Shown here one piece after another: positions 1 through 8,760 of a stretch of 64,000 nt of DNA. The DNA is from Candidatus Binatia bacterium. GTDB lineage: Bacteria; Vulcanimicrobiota; Vulcanimicrobiia; Vulcanimicrobiales; Vulcanimicrobiaceae. Where the stretch lies: positions 1,364,001 to 1,428,000 of the forward strand of contig DATKHY010000007.1 in NCBI GenBank assembly GCA_035544215.1. The letters are read 5' to 3'. The position numbers and the translations under genes were made by a program. The first letter of the stretch is position 1. Every line of letters starts with the position of its first letter. The notes beneath the pieces were generated by a model. That model did no database searches. It was not told where the DNA came from and was given only the letters and a program-made list of their open reading frames with translations.

Positions 1-865
1 GCAGGTCGGGCTTGTCGAGGCCGTATCTCGCGATGGCGTCTTGATGCGTCATCCGCACGAACGGGGGTACGTCGATCCCGAGCGCCTCACGCCACACGTA
101 GCGCATGCACGACTCCATCGTTTCCATCACGTCTTCCTCGGTACAGAACGACAACTCGACGTCGAGCTGCGTGAACTCCACGAGGCGATCGGCGCGCTGG
201 TCTTCGTCGCGCATGCAGCGAGCGATCTGCATGTACTTCCCGAACCCGGCAATCATCAAGATCTGCTTGAGCAGCTGCGGCGACTGCGGCAGCGCGTAGA
301 ACGAGCCCGGGTAGAGCCGGCTGGGCACGAGGTAGTCGCGTGCGCCCTCGGGCGTCGACTTGATCATCATCGGCGTCTCTATCTCCAAGAAGTCGCGCGA
401 ATCGAAGAAGTCGCGGATCGCCTTGACGATGCGGTGGCGCACGCGAAGATTGCGCTGCATGCGCGGGCGACGCAGGTCCAGATAGCGATACTCGAGCCGC
501 AGGTTCTCGTCGACCGGCTCGTCGACGTTGATGTGAAACGGCGGCACGAGGGACCGGTTGAGAATTTCGAGCGCCTCGACCGCGATTTCGACGTCGCCCG
601 TGTCGAGCCGCGGGTTCTCCGTACCCGCTGGACGGCGCCGAACCGCGCCGGTAACGCGCAACACGTCTTCGTTGCGCAGGTGCTCGGCCTGGGCGAAGCT
701 CGGATGCTCCGGATCGAAGACCACCTGCGTGATGCCCTCGTGATCCCGCAGGTCGACGAAGATCAGGCCGCCGTGATCCCGGCGGCGGTTCACCCAGCCG
801 TCGAGCGTAACCGTCCGCCCGGCGTCGTCCGCGCGCAATACACCGCAAGACACTCTATCGCTCAT
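1..865 (-). CDS. aspS: Aspartyl-tRNA synthetase, partial (C-terminus beyond window)
   Basis: Charges tRNA-Asp with aspartate in the cytoplasm. Only the first 288 codons are inside the window. From the ATG at 865 the protein has an N-terminal anticodon-binding OB fold (about residues 1-110, with GWVNRRRDHGGLIFVDLRD, typical of bacterial AspRS), then the class II catalytic core with YRYLDLRR near 127 and motif 2 (MRDEDQRADRLVEFTQ) near 218-233. The start overlaps the stop of the upstream glycosyltransferase by 11 bases, so it is the promoter-distal member of the hisS operon. In many bacteria hisS and aspS are adjacent; here ten genes separate them. Identity is certain; discriminating versus non-discriminating specificity cannot be told from this part. 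Confidence 0.97.
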   Translation of the reverse strand, partial: MSDRVSCGVLRADDAGRTVTLDGWVNRRRDHGGLIFVDLRDHEGITQVVFDPEHPSFAQAEHLRNEDVLRVTGAVRRRPAGTENPRLDTGDVEIAVEALEILNRSLVPPFHINVDEPVDENLRLEYRYLDLRRPRMQRNLRVRHRIVKAIRDFFDSRDFLEIETPMMIKSTPEGARDYLVPSRLYPGSFYALPQSPQLLKQILMIAGFGKYMQIARCMRDEDQRADRLVEFTQLDVELSFCTEEDVMETMESCMRYVWREALGIDVPPFVRMTHQDAIARYGLDKPDL

Positions 866-1754
866 CGCTCGCGCGCCCTTCCTTGATCCCGGAGACATAA
901 TGATACTGCAGCAACAGGTCGCGCGCCAGGCGCGAGCGCTCCGCCCGGCGGTCGACGTAGCCGAGCACGTGCGGAAGGCGGGTCAATAGCGAGTGCAGCA
1001 CGAGTGAGAGCGGCGTCATCCCGAGGTTCAACATCACCGCGAAATCCGGATGCTTTCGATAGAAGCGCGCGGTGGATCGTCCCGCGAGGCGCATCTTTTC
1101 CTTCTGATCCTCGTACGGAACCGCTTGGCAATGGTAGCTCACCGCGCCGGGTTCGTAGAGGATCCGGACGCCGTTCTTTTGCAGCCGATAGCCCAGCTCC
1201 AGATCCTCGTGACCGTAGCCCGTAAAGCTCTCGTCGAAGCAGCACGCCGCGACGAGGTCGTCGCGACGAACCGAGGCGTTGCCCGTTAAGAAATAGAGCC
1301 ACGACAGTTTTTTTCGTGAGGGCGGATGGAGATGCCCGCGAGCCGCCGGATGATCGCGCTTGTACCGGTAGTCGTCCATGTCCTTGACCTGAACCTCGAG
1401 CCCAACGATCGCGACGCGGCGCTGCTCGCGGTGATGGCGCAGGTGCGTCGAGAGCAGACTCGGTGAGGCCAGGATGTCGGCATCGTTGAAGAGCACCACG
1501 TCGCCGCGCGCGGCGGCGATGCCGGCGTTGCGCGCGGCCGCGCGGCCGCTGAAGTTCGCGGCGATATGCCGAACGTTGGGATGTTCGGCCCGCACCGCGG
1601 CGAGATAGCGCTCCGTACCATCGTTCGAGTTCGAGTCGCAGACCAGCAGTTCGTATTCCGAGGGCTCGAGGTCTTGCGCGAGCAGCGTGGGAACGACACT
1701 GGCCAGCGTATCGAGCCGATTGTACGTCGGGATAACGACGGAGACCTCAGGCAT
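855..1754 (-). CDS. Family 2 glycosyltransferase
   Basis: Predicted nucleotide-sugar-dependent transferase for cell-surface glycan assembly. A GT-A fold opens with VSVVIPTYNRLDTLASVV, followed by the donor-binding segment (CDSNSNDGTERYL) and the metal-binding DXD-like triad in VVLFNDADILASPS (about residues 85-98). The C-terminal half has the galactosyltransferase-type acidic motif GYGHEDLELGYRLQ, which carries the likely catalytic base. 299 residues and no membrane helices, so cytoplasmic or peripheral. Its start overlaps the stop of the upstream GT9 gene by 8 bases and its stop overlaps aspS. It is one of three GT2 genes here sharing the same C-terminal motif. Donor and acceptor sugars are unknown. 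Confidence 0.85.
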   Translation of the reverse strand: MPEVSVVIPTYNRLDTLASVVPTLLAQDLEPSEYELLVCDSNSNDGTERYLAAVRAEHPNVRHIAANFSGRAAARNAGIAAARGDVVLFNDADILASPSLLSTHLRHHREQRRVAIVGLEVQVKDMDDYRYKRDHPAARGHLHPPSRKKLSWLYFLTGNASVRRDDLVAACCFDESFTGYGHEDLELGYRLQKNGVRILYEPGAVSYHCQAVPYEDQKEKMRLAGRSTARFYRKHPDFAVMLNLGMTPLSLVLHSLLTRLPHVLGYVDRRAERSRLARDLLLQYHYVSGIKEGRASDER

Positions 1755-2736
1755 GGGGCGCCTGGAGCAGTCTGCCCACGCCGCGGGAGATCTCGTCGCG
1801 AAAGCGCACGAGCGAGTCGTCGTCCTCGCGAGCCGGCTTACGCACCAGTACGTGCGGCACGCCGTAAGGCGACCACTCCTGCGAGTTCAGGCGGAAGTAT
1901 TTGTGCTCGAACGCGACGAGCGTCGGCCGCCCGACCGCGCTGGCTACGTGGGTCGCGCCCGTGTCGACGGTCACGACGACCTTGGCGCGCTCGAAGACGG
2001 CCGCCCATTCGTAGAAGGGCAGCGCGCGCAGGACCCCCGCGACGCTCGGCCGTTCTTCGAAGATCGCGGCGTCCGATGCGGTGTCGTAGGCACAGGTGAT
2101 CACGACTGGGGCGAACCGCGCCAGCTCGTCGACGATTGCTAGCGTCCCTTGCAGCGTGCTGCCGTCGGTGAACCAGCGCCGCCCGAGATGAAACACGATG
2201 GGGTCGGCCGGCAGCGTTTGCGCGACGAGGCGGTCTTCCGCGCGGACGTCGAGGCGCAGCCGGTAATCCCGCCGGTGCGCGCCCGCGAGCGCAACCAGAT
2301 CGAGCAGCTGCACGACCTCGTGCCGCACGACGCGCCGCGGTTCCCGATCGCACAGCTCCGGATCCGCCTCGGAAATCATGATGCGGTTCAGGTACAAGTG
2401 GGCCGTTAGCCGGGCTAGCCAGCGCCGTTCGTAAGTGTAGCCGACGCGCAGCGGCGCGCGTGTACCGCCCACCAGCTGGAGGTCTACGGCGCGCGGCGCG
2501 AGCGCGATCGCGACGTCGTATCGCTCTAAGCCCGCGCCGAACTTTCGCGGCGAGGCGTCGCGGGGCAAGACGATGAGCTCGTCGACTGCAGCGTTGCGCT
2601 CCATCACTACGCGATTGTACTCGCTCGTGACGATCGCCAGATGGGCGTCCGGAAACGAGGCTCGAACGGTCGCAATCGCCGGGGTGGACAGGACCAGATC
2701 GCCGATCCGGTCCGTACGCGAGAGCAGGATCCTCAC
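1747..2736 (-). CDS. Family 9 glycosyltransferase (heptosyltransferase-like)
   Basis: Resembles ADP-heptose:LPS heptosyltransferases, which add core sugars to lipid A at the inner face of the inner membrane. The N-terminus ILLSRTDRIGDLVLSTPA is the GT9 signature (RxDxxGDxxxxTP), and the C-terminal donor domain has VVVTVDTGATHVASAVGRPT, matching the family's D-T-G-xxH-xA motif. The GTG at 2736 is chosen because it overlaps the previous gene's TGA (GTGA) and starts right before the signature, giving 329 residues. It lies downstream of gmhA and the two HldE halves, which would supply ADP-heptose. The exact acceptor is not predictable. Confidence 0.85.
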   Translation of the reverse strand: MRILLSRTDRIGDLVLSTPAIATVRASFPDAHLAIVTSEYNRVVMERNAAVDELIVLPRDASPRKFGAGLERYDVAIALAPRAVDLQLVGGTRAPLRVGYTYERRWLARLTAHLYLNRIMISEADPELCDREPRRVVRHEVVQLLDLVALAGAHRRDYRLRLDVRAEDRLVAQTLPADPIVFHLGRRWFTDGSTLQGTLAIVDELARFAPVVITCAYDTASDAAIFEERPSVAGVLRALPFYEWAAVFERAKVVVTVDTGATHVASAVGRPTLVAFEHKYFRLNSQEWSPYGVPHVLVRKPAREDDDSLVRFRDEISRGVGRLLQAPHA

Positions 2737-3638
2737 GCGCCGGGCGATCGCAGCACGCGCTCCAGCTCCTCGAAGTAGGCCTCGTTCGCCAGAGCGCGGG
2801 CGGCCCGCAGCTCGCCGCGTTCCAGCGCACGCGCACCGTCCGGTCGTCCGAGCCTGCCGCGAAAGCGCTCCGCGAAGCGCAGGCGTCGCAGCAGCCGGTG
2901 GAATCCGCGCTGCACCGGATTGATGCCGGTCGCAAGATACGCGCGCCAGCCGGGATGCAGCGCCACGAGCCGCGCCGCGGTGCGTGCCTGCGCCTGCGCT
3001 TGGCACAGCATCTTCTCGACTCCGTCCGCGCGCGGGCGCGGCTTGTAGTGGTAGACGAGCGCCGCTGGATGAAAGACCGCCTTGACGCCGCGCGCGCGCA
3101 GGCGCAATCCGACGTCGATGTCCTCCCAGCCGTACTCGGAAAACGACTCGTCGAATCCGCCGATCGCTCGAATCGTCTGCAGTGGCACCGAAACGTTGGT
3201 GGTCCAGAAGTAGTTGCCGCTGTAGTTCCGCAAGCTCCAGATCGGCGGAGGCAGATCGTCGAGGCTCTGCACTTCGATCGCGCCGCCCCGGACGATGCCG
3301 GCCGGATGACGGGCGGCCGCGCGCACGTGCTCCTCGACGAAGTTCGGGAGCGGAAGGACGTCGTCGTCTATGAAGATGATCCGCTCGCCGTTCGCGCGGG
3401 CGATTCCCGCGTTGCGCGCCTTCGCGAGACCGCCGTTCGCCTGCGTTACGACCGTGAACGGGCAGCGGGCTCGCGTCCGAACGCGCTCGATGACGGATGG
3501 TGTCGAGTCGGCCGATCCGTCGTCCACGAGCACGATCTCGTACTCGCGATCGTCCACCGTCTGCTCCAGGCACGCGTCGAGAACGCGTTCGAGCAGCGCC
3601 GCGCGGTTGTAGGTGCAGAGCTGAATCGTCGCGCGCAT
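2733..3638 (-). CDS. Family 2 glycosyltransferase
   Basis: Predicted surface-glycan glycosyltransferase of 301 residues. The N-terminal GT-A domain begins IQLCTYNRAALLERVLDACL and has the donor/metal motif IIFIDDDVLPLPNF near residues 90-103. The C-terminal acceptor half contains EYGWEDIDVGLRLRARG, the same galactosyltransferase-type motif as in the neighbouring GT2 proteins. The ATG at 3638 shares one base with the preceding stop (TGATG), indicating translational coupling; the stop overlaps the next GT9 start. Two arginine-rich amphipathic stretches at the C-terminus could bind the membrane. Substrates unknown. Confidence 0.85.
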   Translation of the reverse strand: MRATIQLCTYNRAALLERVLDACLEQTVDDREYEIVLVDDGSADSTPSVIERVRTRARCPFTVVTQANGGLAKARNAGIARANGERIIFIDDDVLPLPNFVEEHVRAAARHPAGIVRGGAIEVQSLDDLPPPIWSLRNYSGNYFWTTNVSVPLQTIRAIGGFDESFSEYGWEDIDVGLRLRARGVKAVFHPAALVYHYKPRPRADGVEKMLCQAQAQARTAARLVALHPGWRAYLATGINPVQRGFHRLLRRLRFAERFRGRLGRPDGARALERGELRAARALANEAYFEELERVLRSPGA

Positions 3639-4642
3639 CACGAGATCAACGACTCTGTCGCCGCGAGAATCCGCGGTTGGTCGAGCTGCGCGATGCACGC
3701 ATAATCCCGGCAGTGCTCCTTCGTGTCGCCCCTGTGACACCGAAAGGATGGCCGCACCACGGCGGTCCGCTCTCCGAGCGGCCTCCAGCGGTCCGGAAAG
3801 TCCGATTGGAACGGGAAGATTCCCACGGTGGGGCAGCCGACGGCGGCCGCGACGTGCATCGAACCGGTCGTGATCCCGACGAACGCGGCGGCCCGCTGCG
3901 CGAGCGCTCCGAACCCGCCAACGCTGGTTTTGCCGGCCACCGAGACAACGTCCGGAGCCTGCGCCAGATCTGCGATGGCGTCCGCGAAGCGCGCGTCCGC
4001 CGGCGCTCCGCTCACGAGGACGCGAACACCGAATTGCTCCCGCAGCGCGCGCGCCAGCGACGCCCAGCCCTCGACCGGCCAGATTCCGCGCACCGACGCC
4101 ACTGCGTTGCATGGGTTGAGGATGATGAACCGCCCCGCCGCCGTGTCGAGCTCTGCCGCTTCGCGCTCGTCCCGCGCCGTCGGTACGAAGCGATATCGTC
4201 GATCGTCGGTGTCGCAATCCAGAGCGCGCGCGAAGTCGAGCAGAATCTCGGACCAATGCGAGGTTACGTCGCCGCGTTCGCTGCGAACGACGACGCGTTC
4301 CGTGAATCGAAACGAGTAGAAGCGCCGGGCCTGGCCCACGCGCACTCCAATCGCCGCGAGCTGCGGCACGCGCGCCGTCCTCACCGTCGCCCAAGTGACG
4401 ACGCACGCATCGTAACTGTGAAGCGTCAGGCGGTTGGCCAACGCGCGCTCGTCACCCTCATCGACCAACACGCGATCGACGTCCGGCACGCGTTCCAGCA
4501 ACGCCCGGTGGGCGGTCAGCGTCAGTGCGTCGACCATGGCGAACCTGCGACGCAGCGCCCGAGCGACGAGCGAGGCGACGAGCGAGTCTCCGATACCTCC
4601 TCCCGCGCAATAGAGCAAAGCGCGTTTAGCGTTCTGCTGCAT
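3638..4642 (-). CDS. Family 9 glycosyltransferase (heptosyltransferase-like)
   Basis: Second GT9 protein, 334 residues. The start used is the ATG at 4642 (MQQNAKRALLYCAGGGIGDS); a longer reading frame exists upstream, but it overlaps the previous gene and adds a low-complexity arginine-rich leader. The GxGD motif at the N-terminus (GGGIGDSLVASLVA) and the C-terminal donor site FVGITTGSMHVAAAVGCPT are typical of LPS heptosyltransferases. A cysteine-containing tail (FRCHRGDTKEHCRDYACI) is a common feature of some GT9 proteins. It overlaps the upstream GT2 stop by 17 bases. A paralogue of the GT9 at 1747-2736 but clearly divergent, so probably a different linkage. Confidence 0.83.
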   Translation of the reverse strand: MQQNAKRALLYCAGGGIGDSLVASLVARALRRRFAMVDALTLTAHRALLERVPDVDRVLVDEGDERALANRLTLHSYDACVVTWATVRTARVPQLAAIGVRVGQARRFYSFRFTERVVVRSERGDVTSHWSEILLDFARALDCDTDDRRYRFVPTARDEREAAELDTAAGRFIILNPCNAVASVRGIWPVEGWASLARALREQFGVRVLVSGAPADARFADAIADLAQAPDVVSVAGKTSVGGFGALAQRAAAFVGITTGSMHVAAAVGCPTVGIFPFQSDFPDRWRPLGERTAVVRPSFRCHRGDTKEHCRDYACIAQLDQPRILAATESLIS

Positions 4643-5501
4643 CGATCGTTCGCGCAAGCTCGCGCGTGTAGATGCCGTCGAGAGCCTGCCGGCGCGCAAG
4701 CGCGCTCAGCCAGTCCGGCACCCGTGGGCTCGTCGCAAGCCCCGCATAGAATGCGAGCAGCCAGTCGGGAAGCAGGTATCGTCCTCTCAGCACGTTCGGT
4801 TCGTAGGCGCCCGTCGCGAGTCGCGCGCGCAGCGACGGATGCTTCGCGACGAAGAGCCGCGCCATCCGCGCCTTCTCGACCGCCTTGGCGCTCTCGGCCG
4901 CCAGCGTGTTCTCCTTGGGCAGCTTGACGTGCCAGAGGTACGCATCCCACGCGAACTTCCAGCCCACACCGAGTTCTCGTAGCCGCAGCCCCAGCTCCGT
5001 ATCCTCCCACCCGTAGAGATTGAAGTTTTCGTCGAAGCCGCCGGCGTCGAGGAAAACGCGCTTGGACACCGAGGCATTGCAGCTGCACAGGAACGCGCGC
5101 GAGTAGTTCATGGGCCGGGGAACGGGACGCGCCTCGGGCGAGCCGACGTTGAGGATCGGTCCGTTGACGACGCACTCGCCTCCGCGCTGCGCGGCGGCGT
5201 GCGCCGCGACCCAGCCCACGGGCAGCCGCACGTCATCGTCGCAAAATAAAAGGTAGTCGCCGCGCGCCGCGGCGGCCCCACGGTTGCGCGCCCTCGCGCG
5301 ATTCGGCTGCGACTCGCCGACGTACCACACGGGCGGATCGCCGCCCGCGCGTGACTCGACCAGAGCGCGCGTGCCGTCCTGCGAGCCGTTGTCGACGACG
5401 ATCACCTCGAACTGCGCCGCGCCGGCCTGGGCGTCGAGCGATGCCAGCGTGTCGCGGAGATAGCGCTCGCGATCCTTGCTGGCGATAACGACGGAGATCA
5501 T
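4626..5501 (-). CDS. Family 2 glycosyltransferase
   Basis: Third GT2 protein, 291 residues. N-terminal MISVVIASKDRERYLRDT starts a GT-A domain with the donor-binding VVDNGSQDGT and metal-binding YLLFCDDDVRLPVG (about residues 93-106). The C-terminal half has NLYGWEDTELGLRLRELG, the galactosyltransferase-type motif shared with its two paralogues. The ATG at 5501 overlaps the stop of the LpxB-like gene by four bases (ATGA). Probably adds a sugar to the LPS core or another surface glycan, judging from its neighbours; the specific reaction is unknown. Confidence 0.85.
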   Translation of the reverse strand: MISVVIASKDRERYLRDTLASLDAQAGAAQFEVIVVDNGSQDGTRALVESRAGGDPPVWYVGESQPNRARARNRGAAAARGDYLLFCDDDVRLPVGWVAAHAAAQRGGECVVNGPILNVGSPEARPVPRPMNYSRAFLCSCNASVSKRVFLDAGGFDENFNLYGWEDTELGLRLRELGVGWKFAWDAYLWHVKLPKENTLAAESAKAVEKARMARLFVAKHPSLRARLATGAYEPNVLRGRYLLPDWLLAFYAGLATSPRVPDWLSALARRQALDGIYTRELARTIDAAER

Positions 5502-6712
5502 GCCGCCAAGGCGAGCAGCGAGTCCGCCATCCGGTCCGCGGCGCCGACGTGATCGCGATACAGCCGCGCGAGCCCATCCGCGGCGGACGCGAGCCACGCG
5601 GGATCGTCGTAGCACTCGAGCGCGACGCGCGCGATGCGGCCGGGAGTGACGGTGCCGTGAACCTCGCGAATCAGCGCGGCTCGCGCGTCCATGTTGGGCT
5701 GCGTGTGATATTCGAAGCGCCGCGAGAGCGCGACGGCGGCGGCGCGCTTGAGCGGCACGCCGACCAGCGGGACGCGGTCGAGATAGGTCAGCGGCCCGTT
5801 GATCGTGACGACTTCGGGCGCGTTCAGGGGTGTCATGGCGATCGCCGGCGTGCCGAGCACGGCCAGCTCGATCGTCTTCGTACCGGGAATCGTCACCGCG
5901 AGCCGCGCGTGCCGCGCCGCGGCGAGCGCATTGTAGAGCACGGGGATGCGCGCGCCATCGTCGTCCGACTCCAAAAAATCGCGGCCGCCATCGCTGACGA
6001 GCCGGCCGCGGCGGCCGAACAAGCGCGGGTGGCCTCCGCTCTCTATGGCCTCGCGTACTCGTTCGCGCGTCGTAAACGGCGAGAGCGCAAACGCGATGGG
6101 AATCTCGGGCCGCTCGCGCAAGATGCGCACCGCCATCGCAAAGAAGAACGGCACGAGGTTCTCGATCTCGTACGCGCGCGACCCCGGCATCACGACGATT
6201 CCGTCGACCGGCGTGCCCGGTTCGGGTACCAGGCTCGCCTCGAACAAAGCGCCGTCGATCGCGAGGTTGCCGACCCGCTGTATTCGCTCCGGCGGCGTGC
6301 CCCACTCCGCCAACTGCTCGGCGTTGCTCCGATCGACGGCGAACGCGCGGTCGAACAGACGGCGGTAGGCGCGCCTGGAGAACTTATAGGTCGCGGCGCG
6401 ACCCTTCAGGCGAGCGTGGACTCGCGCGGCGTGCAGTAGATCGCCGCCGATGTATTGCACGAGGTCCACGCCGGCCGGGGCCGCTTCGAGACGCGCGCCC
6501 AGCGCGAACTTGAGATAGCTCTTGGGATCGTAGACGCGCGCGGCAGGAAAGGCCTCGCGCACCATCGCCGCTTCGAATCCCGTCGCGTAATCGTCGGGCA
6601 CGAGGAAGACCAGCGCCTCTAGGTCGGGCGCGCGCGAGTACAGCGAGCGCAGCAACGGTCGTAGCCAGCCGGCGACTTCACCCGGCCCGTTAGCGGTGAA
6701 CGCTATACGCAT
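5498..6712 (-). CDS. Lipid-A-disaccharide synthase-like glycosyltransferase
   Basis: 404 residues resembling LpxB (GT19), which joins UDP-diacylglucosamine to lipid X to make the lipid A disaccharide. Supporting motifs are the N-terminal TANGPGEVAGWLRPLL, an IGGDLLHAARVHARLKGRA segment, the LPGSR-like VVMPGSRAYEIENLVPFF (near residue 190) and the donor-binding VTIPGTKTIELAVLGTP (near 285). It lacks the strongly conserved N-terminal G-E-x-S-G-D of classical LpxB, so it may act on a different glycolipid. It overlaps the adenylyltransferase gene upstream by 23 bases and sits in the heptose/glycosyltransferase operon, which fits a lipid A or related role. Confidence 0.65.
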   Translation of the reverse strand: MRIAFTANGPGEVAGWLRPLLRSLYSRAPDLEALVFLVPDDYATGFEAAMVREAFPAARVYDPKSYLKFALGARLEAAPAGVDLVQYIGGDLLHAARVHARLKGRAATYKFSRRAYRRLFDRAFAVDRSNAEQLAEWGTPPERIQRVGNLAIDGALFEASLVPEPGTPVDGIVVMPGSRAYEIENLVPFFFAMAVRILRERPEIPIAFALSPFTTRERVREAIESGGHPRLFGRRGRLVSDGGRDFLESDDDGARIPVLYNALAAARHARLAVTIPGTKTIELAVLGTPAIAMTPLNAPEVVTINGPLTYLDRVPLVGVPLKRAAAVALSRRFEYHTQPNMDARAALIREVHGTVTPGRIARVALECYDDPAWLASAADGLARLYRDHVGAADRMADSLLALAA

Positions 6713-7193
6713 GAAGGATACGAGCGATCGTGTCCGTCGTGCTCTCCCCCGGGACGTGCGGCGCGAGCGCTATCCGGCCACCGTGGCCGAGCACGACGCT
6801 TCGCTCGGGCAGCTCGTCTTCGCGATATTGATCGCTCTTAACGTGCACGTCGGGTCGAATTCGATCGAGCAACACCTCGGGCGTGCGCTCGCCGAATCCG
6901 ACGACCACGTCCACGCTACGCAACGCGAGCAACACCTTCGCGCGCTGCGCGAACGCGACGATCGGGCGCGACTGCCCTTTGATCCGCCGCACCGAGTCGT
7001 CTTCGTTCAACCCGACGATCAGCGCGTCGCCTTGGCTTCGCGCCCACGCGAGGTACTCGACGTGGCCGGCGTGCAGAACGTCGAAGCAGCCGTTCGTAAA
7101 GACCACCGTCCGATGGTCCGCGCGCAGATCCTCGCGCCACGCTACCGCTTCGTCGACGCCGAGCAGCTGCCCGAAGAGCCGCTGCTCGCTCAT
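6690..7193 (-). CDS. rfaE2: D-glycero-beta-D-manno-heptose 1-phosphate adenylyltransferase (HldE C-terminal type)
   Basis: Cytidylyltransferase-like enzyme that activates heptose 1-phosphate with ATP to ADP-heptose for LPS core. The 167-residue protein carries the nucleotidyltransferase signature TNGCFDVLHAGHVEYLAWAR (HxGH motif) near residue 33 and the second ATP-binding segment RSVVLGHGGRIALAPHVPGES with the C-terminal TTDTIARIL typical of RfaE2. It is encoded separately from the kinase, unlike fused E. coli HldE. Its ATG at 7193 overlaps the kinase stop by four bases. The next pathway enzymes, GmhB and HldD, are not in the window. Confidence 0.93.
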   Translation of the reverse strand: MSEQRLFGQLLGVDEAVAWREDLRADHRTVVFTNGCFDVLHAGHVEYLAWARSQGDALIVGLNEDDSVRRIKGQSRPIVAFAQRAKVLLALRSVDVVVGFGERTPEVLLDRIRPDVHVKSDQYREDELPERSVVLGHGGRIALAPHVPGESTTDTIARILHAYSVHR

Positions 7194-8158
7194 TGCGGCG
7201 CCGGATCGACCAGCGCGAGAATTTCGTCCGGCGATGCCGTCGCCGTGCCGAGCTTCTCCACGACGACGCCGGCAGCGAAGTTAGCCAGCTGCATCGCCTG
7301 CTCGATCGGTGCGCCGGCCGCCAGCGCCAGCCCCAACACGGCCGTGACGGTGTCGCCGGCGCCGCTGACGTCGTAGACCGTGCGCGCCACCGAAGGGATC
7401 TGCAGACGCTCGCCGGCCTTTCCGAACAACGCCATCCCGTGCTCGCCGCGAGTGATCACCGCGTATCGGCAGCCGAGCATCTCGATGAGCCGTACGCCGG
7501 CGCGCTCGAGGTCTGCGGCGTCGCGGATCGCGATGCCGGTCATCGTCGCGGCCTCGGCCGCGTTGGGAGCGACGCATGTGATCCCGTTGTAGAGCGCGAT
7601 GTTCTGTGGCTTCGGATCCGCCAGCACGAGATCGCAGCGCGTCGCCGCCTCGACGATTTCGCGGCAGAGCAGGCCCTTCGCGTAGTCGCTCAAGATCACC
7701 GCGTCGCATTTCGGCGCGCGCTCGCGGACGAACTCCGCCATGCGGTGCCGGTCCGCATCCTCCAGCGTCGAGGTCGACTCCCAGTCGGCTCGCACCACTT
7801 GTTGGCTGTGCGCGACGATGCGCGTCTTACGGGTCGTCGGCCGGTCGAAGATCGTGAAGACCCCGGCATCGTCGACGTCCTCCGCACGCAGCAAGTCGCG
7901 GACCTGTCCGGCAAACGTGTCGTCGCCGACGGCCCCCACGAACGCAACCTGCGCGCGCAGCGCCCGCAGGTTGTTCGCGACGTTGCCCGCGCCGCCCAGC
8001 GTGAACGAGTGGTCGACGACGGCGACGACAGGAACCGGCGCCTCTGGAGAGATGCGCGTGACGGTTCCCCAGATCCATTCGTCGACCATCAGATCGCCGA
8101 CAACCATGATCCGCAGACGGTTCGCGCGCTCAAATAGCGTCCGCGCGTCGGGCGCCAT
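7190..8158 (-). CDS. rfaE1: D-glycero-beta-D-manno-heptose-7-phosphate kinase (HldE N-terminal type)
   Basis: PfkB/ribokinase-family enzyme that phosphorylates heptose 7-phosphate to the 1,7-bisphosphate in ADP-heptose synthesis. From the ATG at 8158 it has 322 residues: LRIMVVGDLMVDEWIWGTV at the N-terminus, the substrate-site LGGAGNVANNLRAL near residue 55, VLADPKPQN and TCVAPNAAEAATMTG in the middle, and the PfkB catalytic signature VYDVSGAGDTVTAVLGLAL (near 262) containing the catalytic Asp. It starts 11 bases after gmhA and overlaps the adenylyltransferase. A longer upstream reading frame is an out-of-frame shadow of gmhA and is rejected as part of the protein. Confidence 0.94.
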   Translation of the reverse strand: MAPDARTLFERANRLRIMVVGDLMVDEWIWGTVTRISPEAPVPVVAVVDHSFTLGGAGNVANNLRALRAQVAFVGAVGDDTFAGQVRDLLRAEDVDDAGVFTIFDRPTTRKTRIVAHSQQVVRADWESTSTLEDADRHRMAEFVRERAPKCDAVILSDYAKGLLCREIVEAATRCDLVLADPKPQNIALYNGITCVAPNAAEAATMTGIAIRDAADLERAGVRLIEMLGCRYAVITRGEHGMALFGKAGERLQIPSVARTVYDVSGAGDTVTAVLGLALAAGAPIEQAMQLANFAAGVVVEKLGTATASPDEILALVDPAPQ

Positions 8159-8169
8159 CAGCGTCGGCG

Positions 8170-8760
8170 TCACGGTATTCCACCCTCGAAGATGAGCCGC
8201 TGCTCGACGAGGTCGCAGACGATGTGCGCCATCACTTGGTGCACTTCTTGAACGATCGCGGCGTAGCCGTTCGGCCCGGTCAGCGCGTAGTCTGCCACCT
8301 CGGCGACTTTGCCGCCGCCGTTCCCCGTAAAGGCAACCGTCACAGCGCCCCGTTTGCGCGCCGCTTCGAGCGCCAAGACGACGTTGCGCGACCCGCCGCT
8401 CGTCGTCATGCCGATCACGACGTCGCCCGGGTGCGCGAAGGCCTCGACCTGGCGCGAGAAGACGTAGTCGTATCCGTAGTCGTTGCCGACGCACGTGAGC
8501 GTGGACGAGTTGACGGACAGGGCCTCGCTGTGCAACCCGGGACGCTCGCGTAGATATCTCCCCGAAAGCTCGGCGGCCATGTGCTGCGCCTCGGCGGCGC
8601 TGCCGCCGTTGCCGCACCACAGAACCTTCTTGCCGTCACGCAGCGCCGTCACGATGACGTCGACGATCGCTTCGACCTGAGCGCGATAGTGCGCGGCATC
8701 GAGCAGCCCGCGGCGGTCGGCGAGCAGCTCCGCGAAGTCGCGGCGTCCGTGATACGTCAT
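8170..8760 (-). CDS. gmhA: Sedoheptulose-7-phosphate isomerase
   Basis: SIS-domain isomerase converting sedoheptulose 7-phosphate to D-glycero-D-manno-heptose 7-phosphate, the first step toward ADP-heptose. Key features are WCGNGGSAAEAQHMAAELSG near residue 50 (phosphate-binding GNGGS and catalytic region), TCVGNDYGYDYVFSRQVEAF, and the SIS sugar-phosphate loop GMTTSGGSRNVVLALEAA. The ATG at 8760 is preferred over an upstream TTG at 8772 because it overlaps the accB stop as ATGA; this gives 196 residues, normal for GmhA. First of three consecutive heptose genes in the operon. Confidence 0.95.
   Translation of the reverse strand: MTYHGRRDFAELLADRRGLLDAAHYRAQVEAIVDVIVTALRDGKKVLWCGNGGSAAEAQHMAAELSGRYLRERPGLHSEALSVNSSTLTCVGNDYGYDYVFSRQVEAFAHPGDVVIGMTTSGGSRNVVLALEAARKRGAVTVAFTGNGGGKVAEVADYALTGPNGYAAIVQEVHQVMAHIVCDLVEQRLIFEGGIP

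Noticed and set aside
41-886. 281-codon plus-strand open frame
   Set aside because: Complement of aspS; the translation is compositionally biased, while the minus strand gives a clear AspRS.
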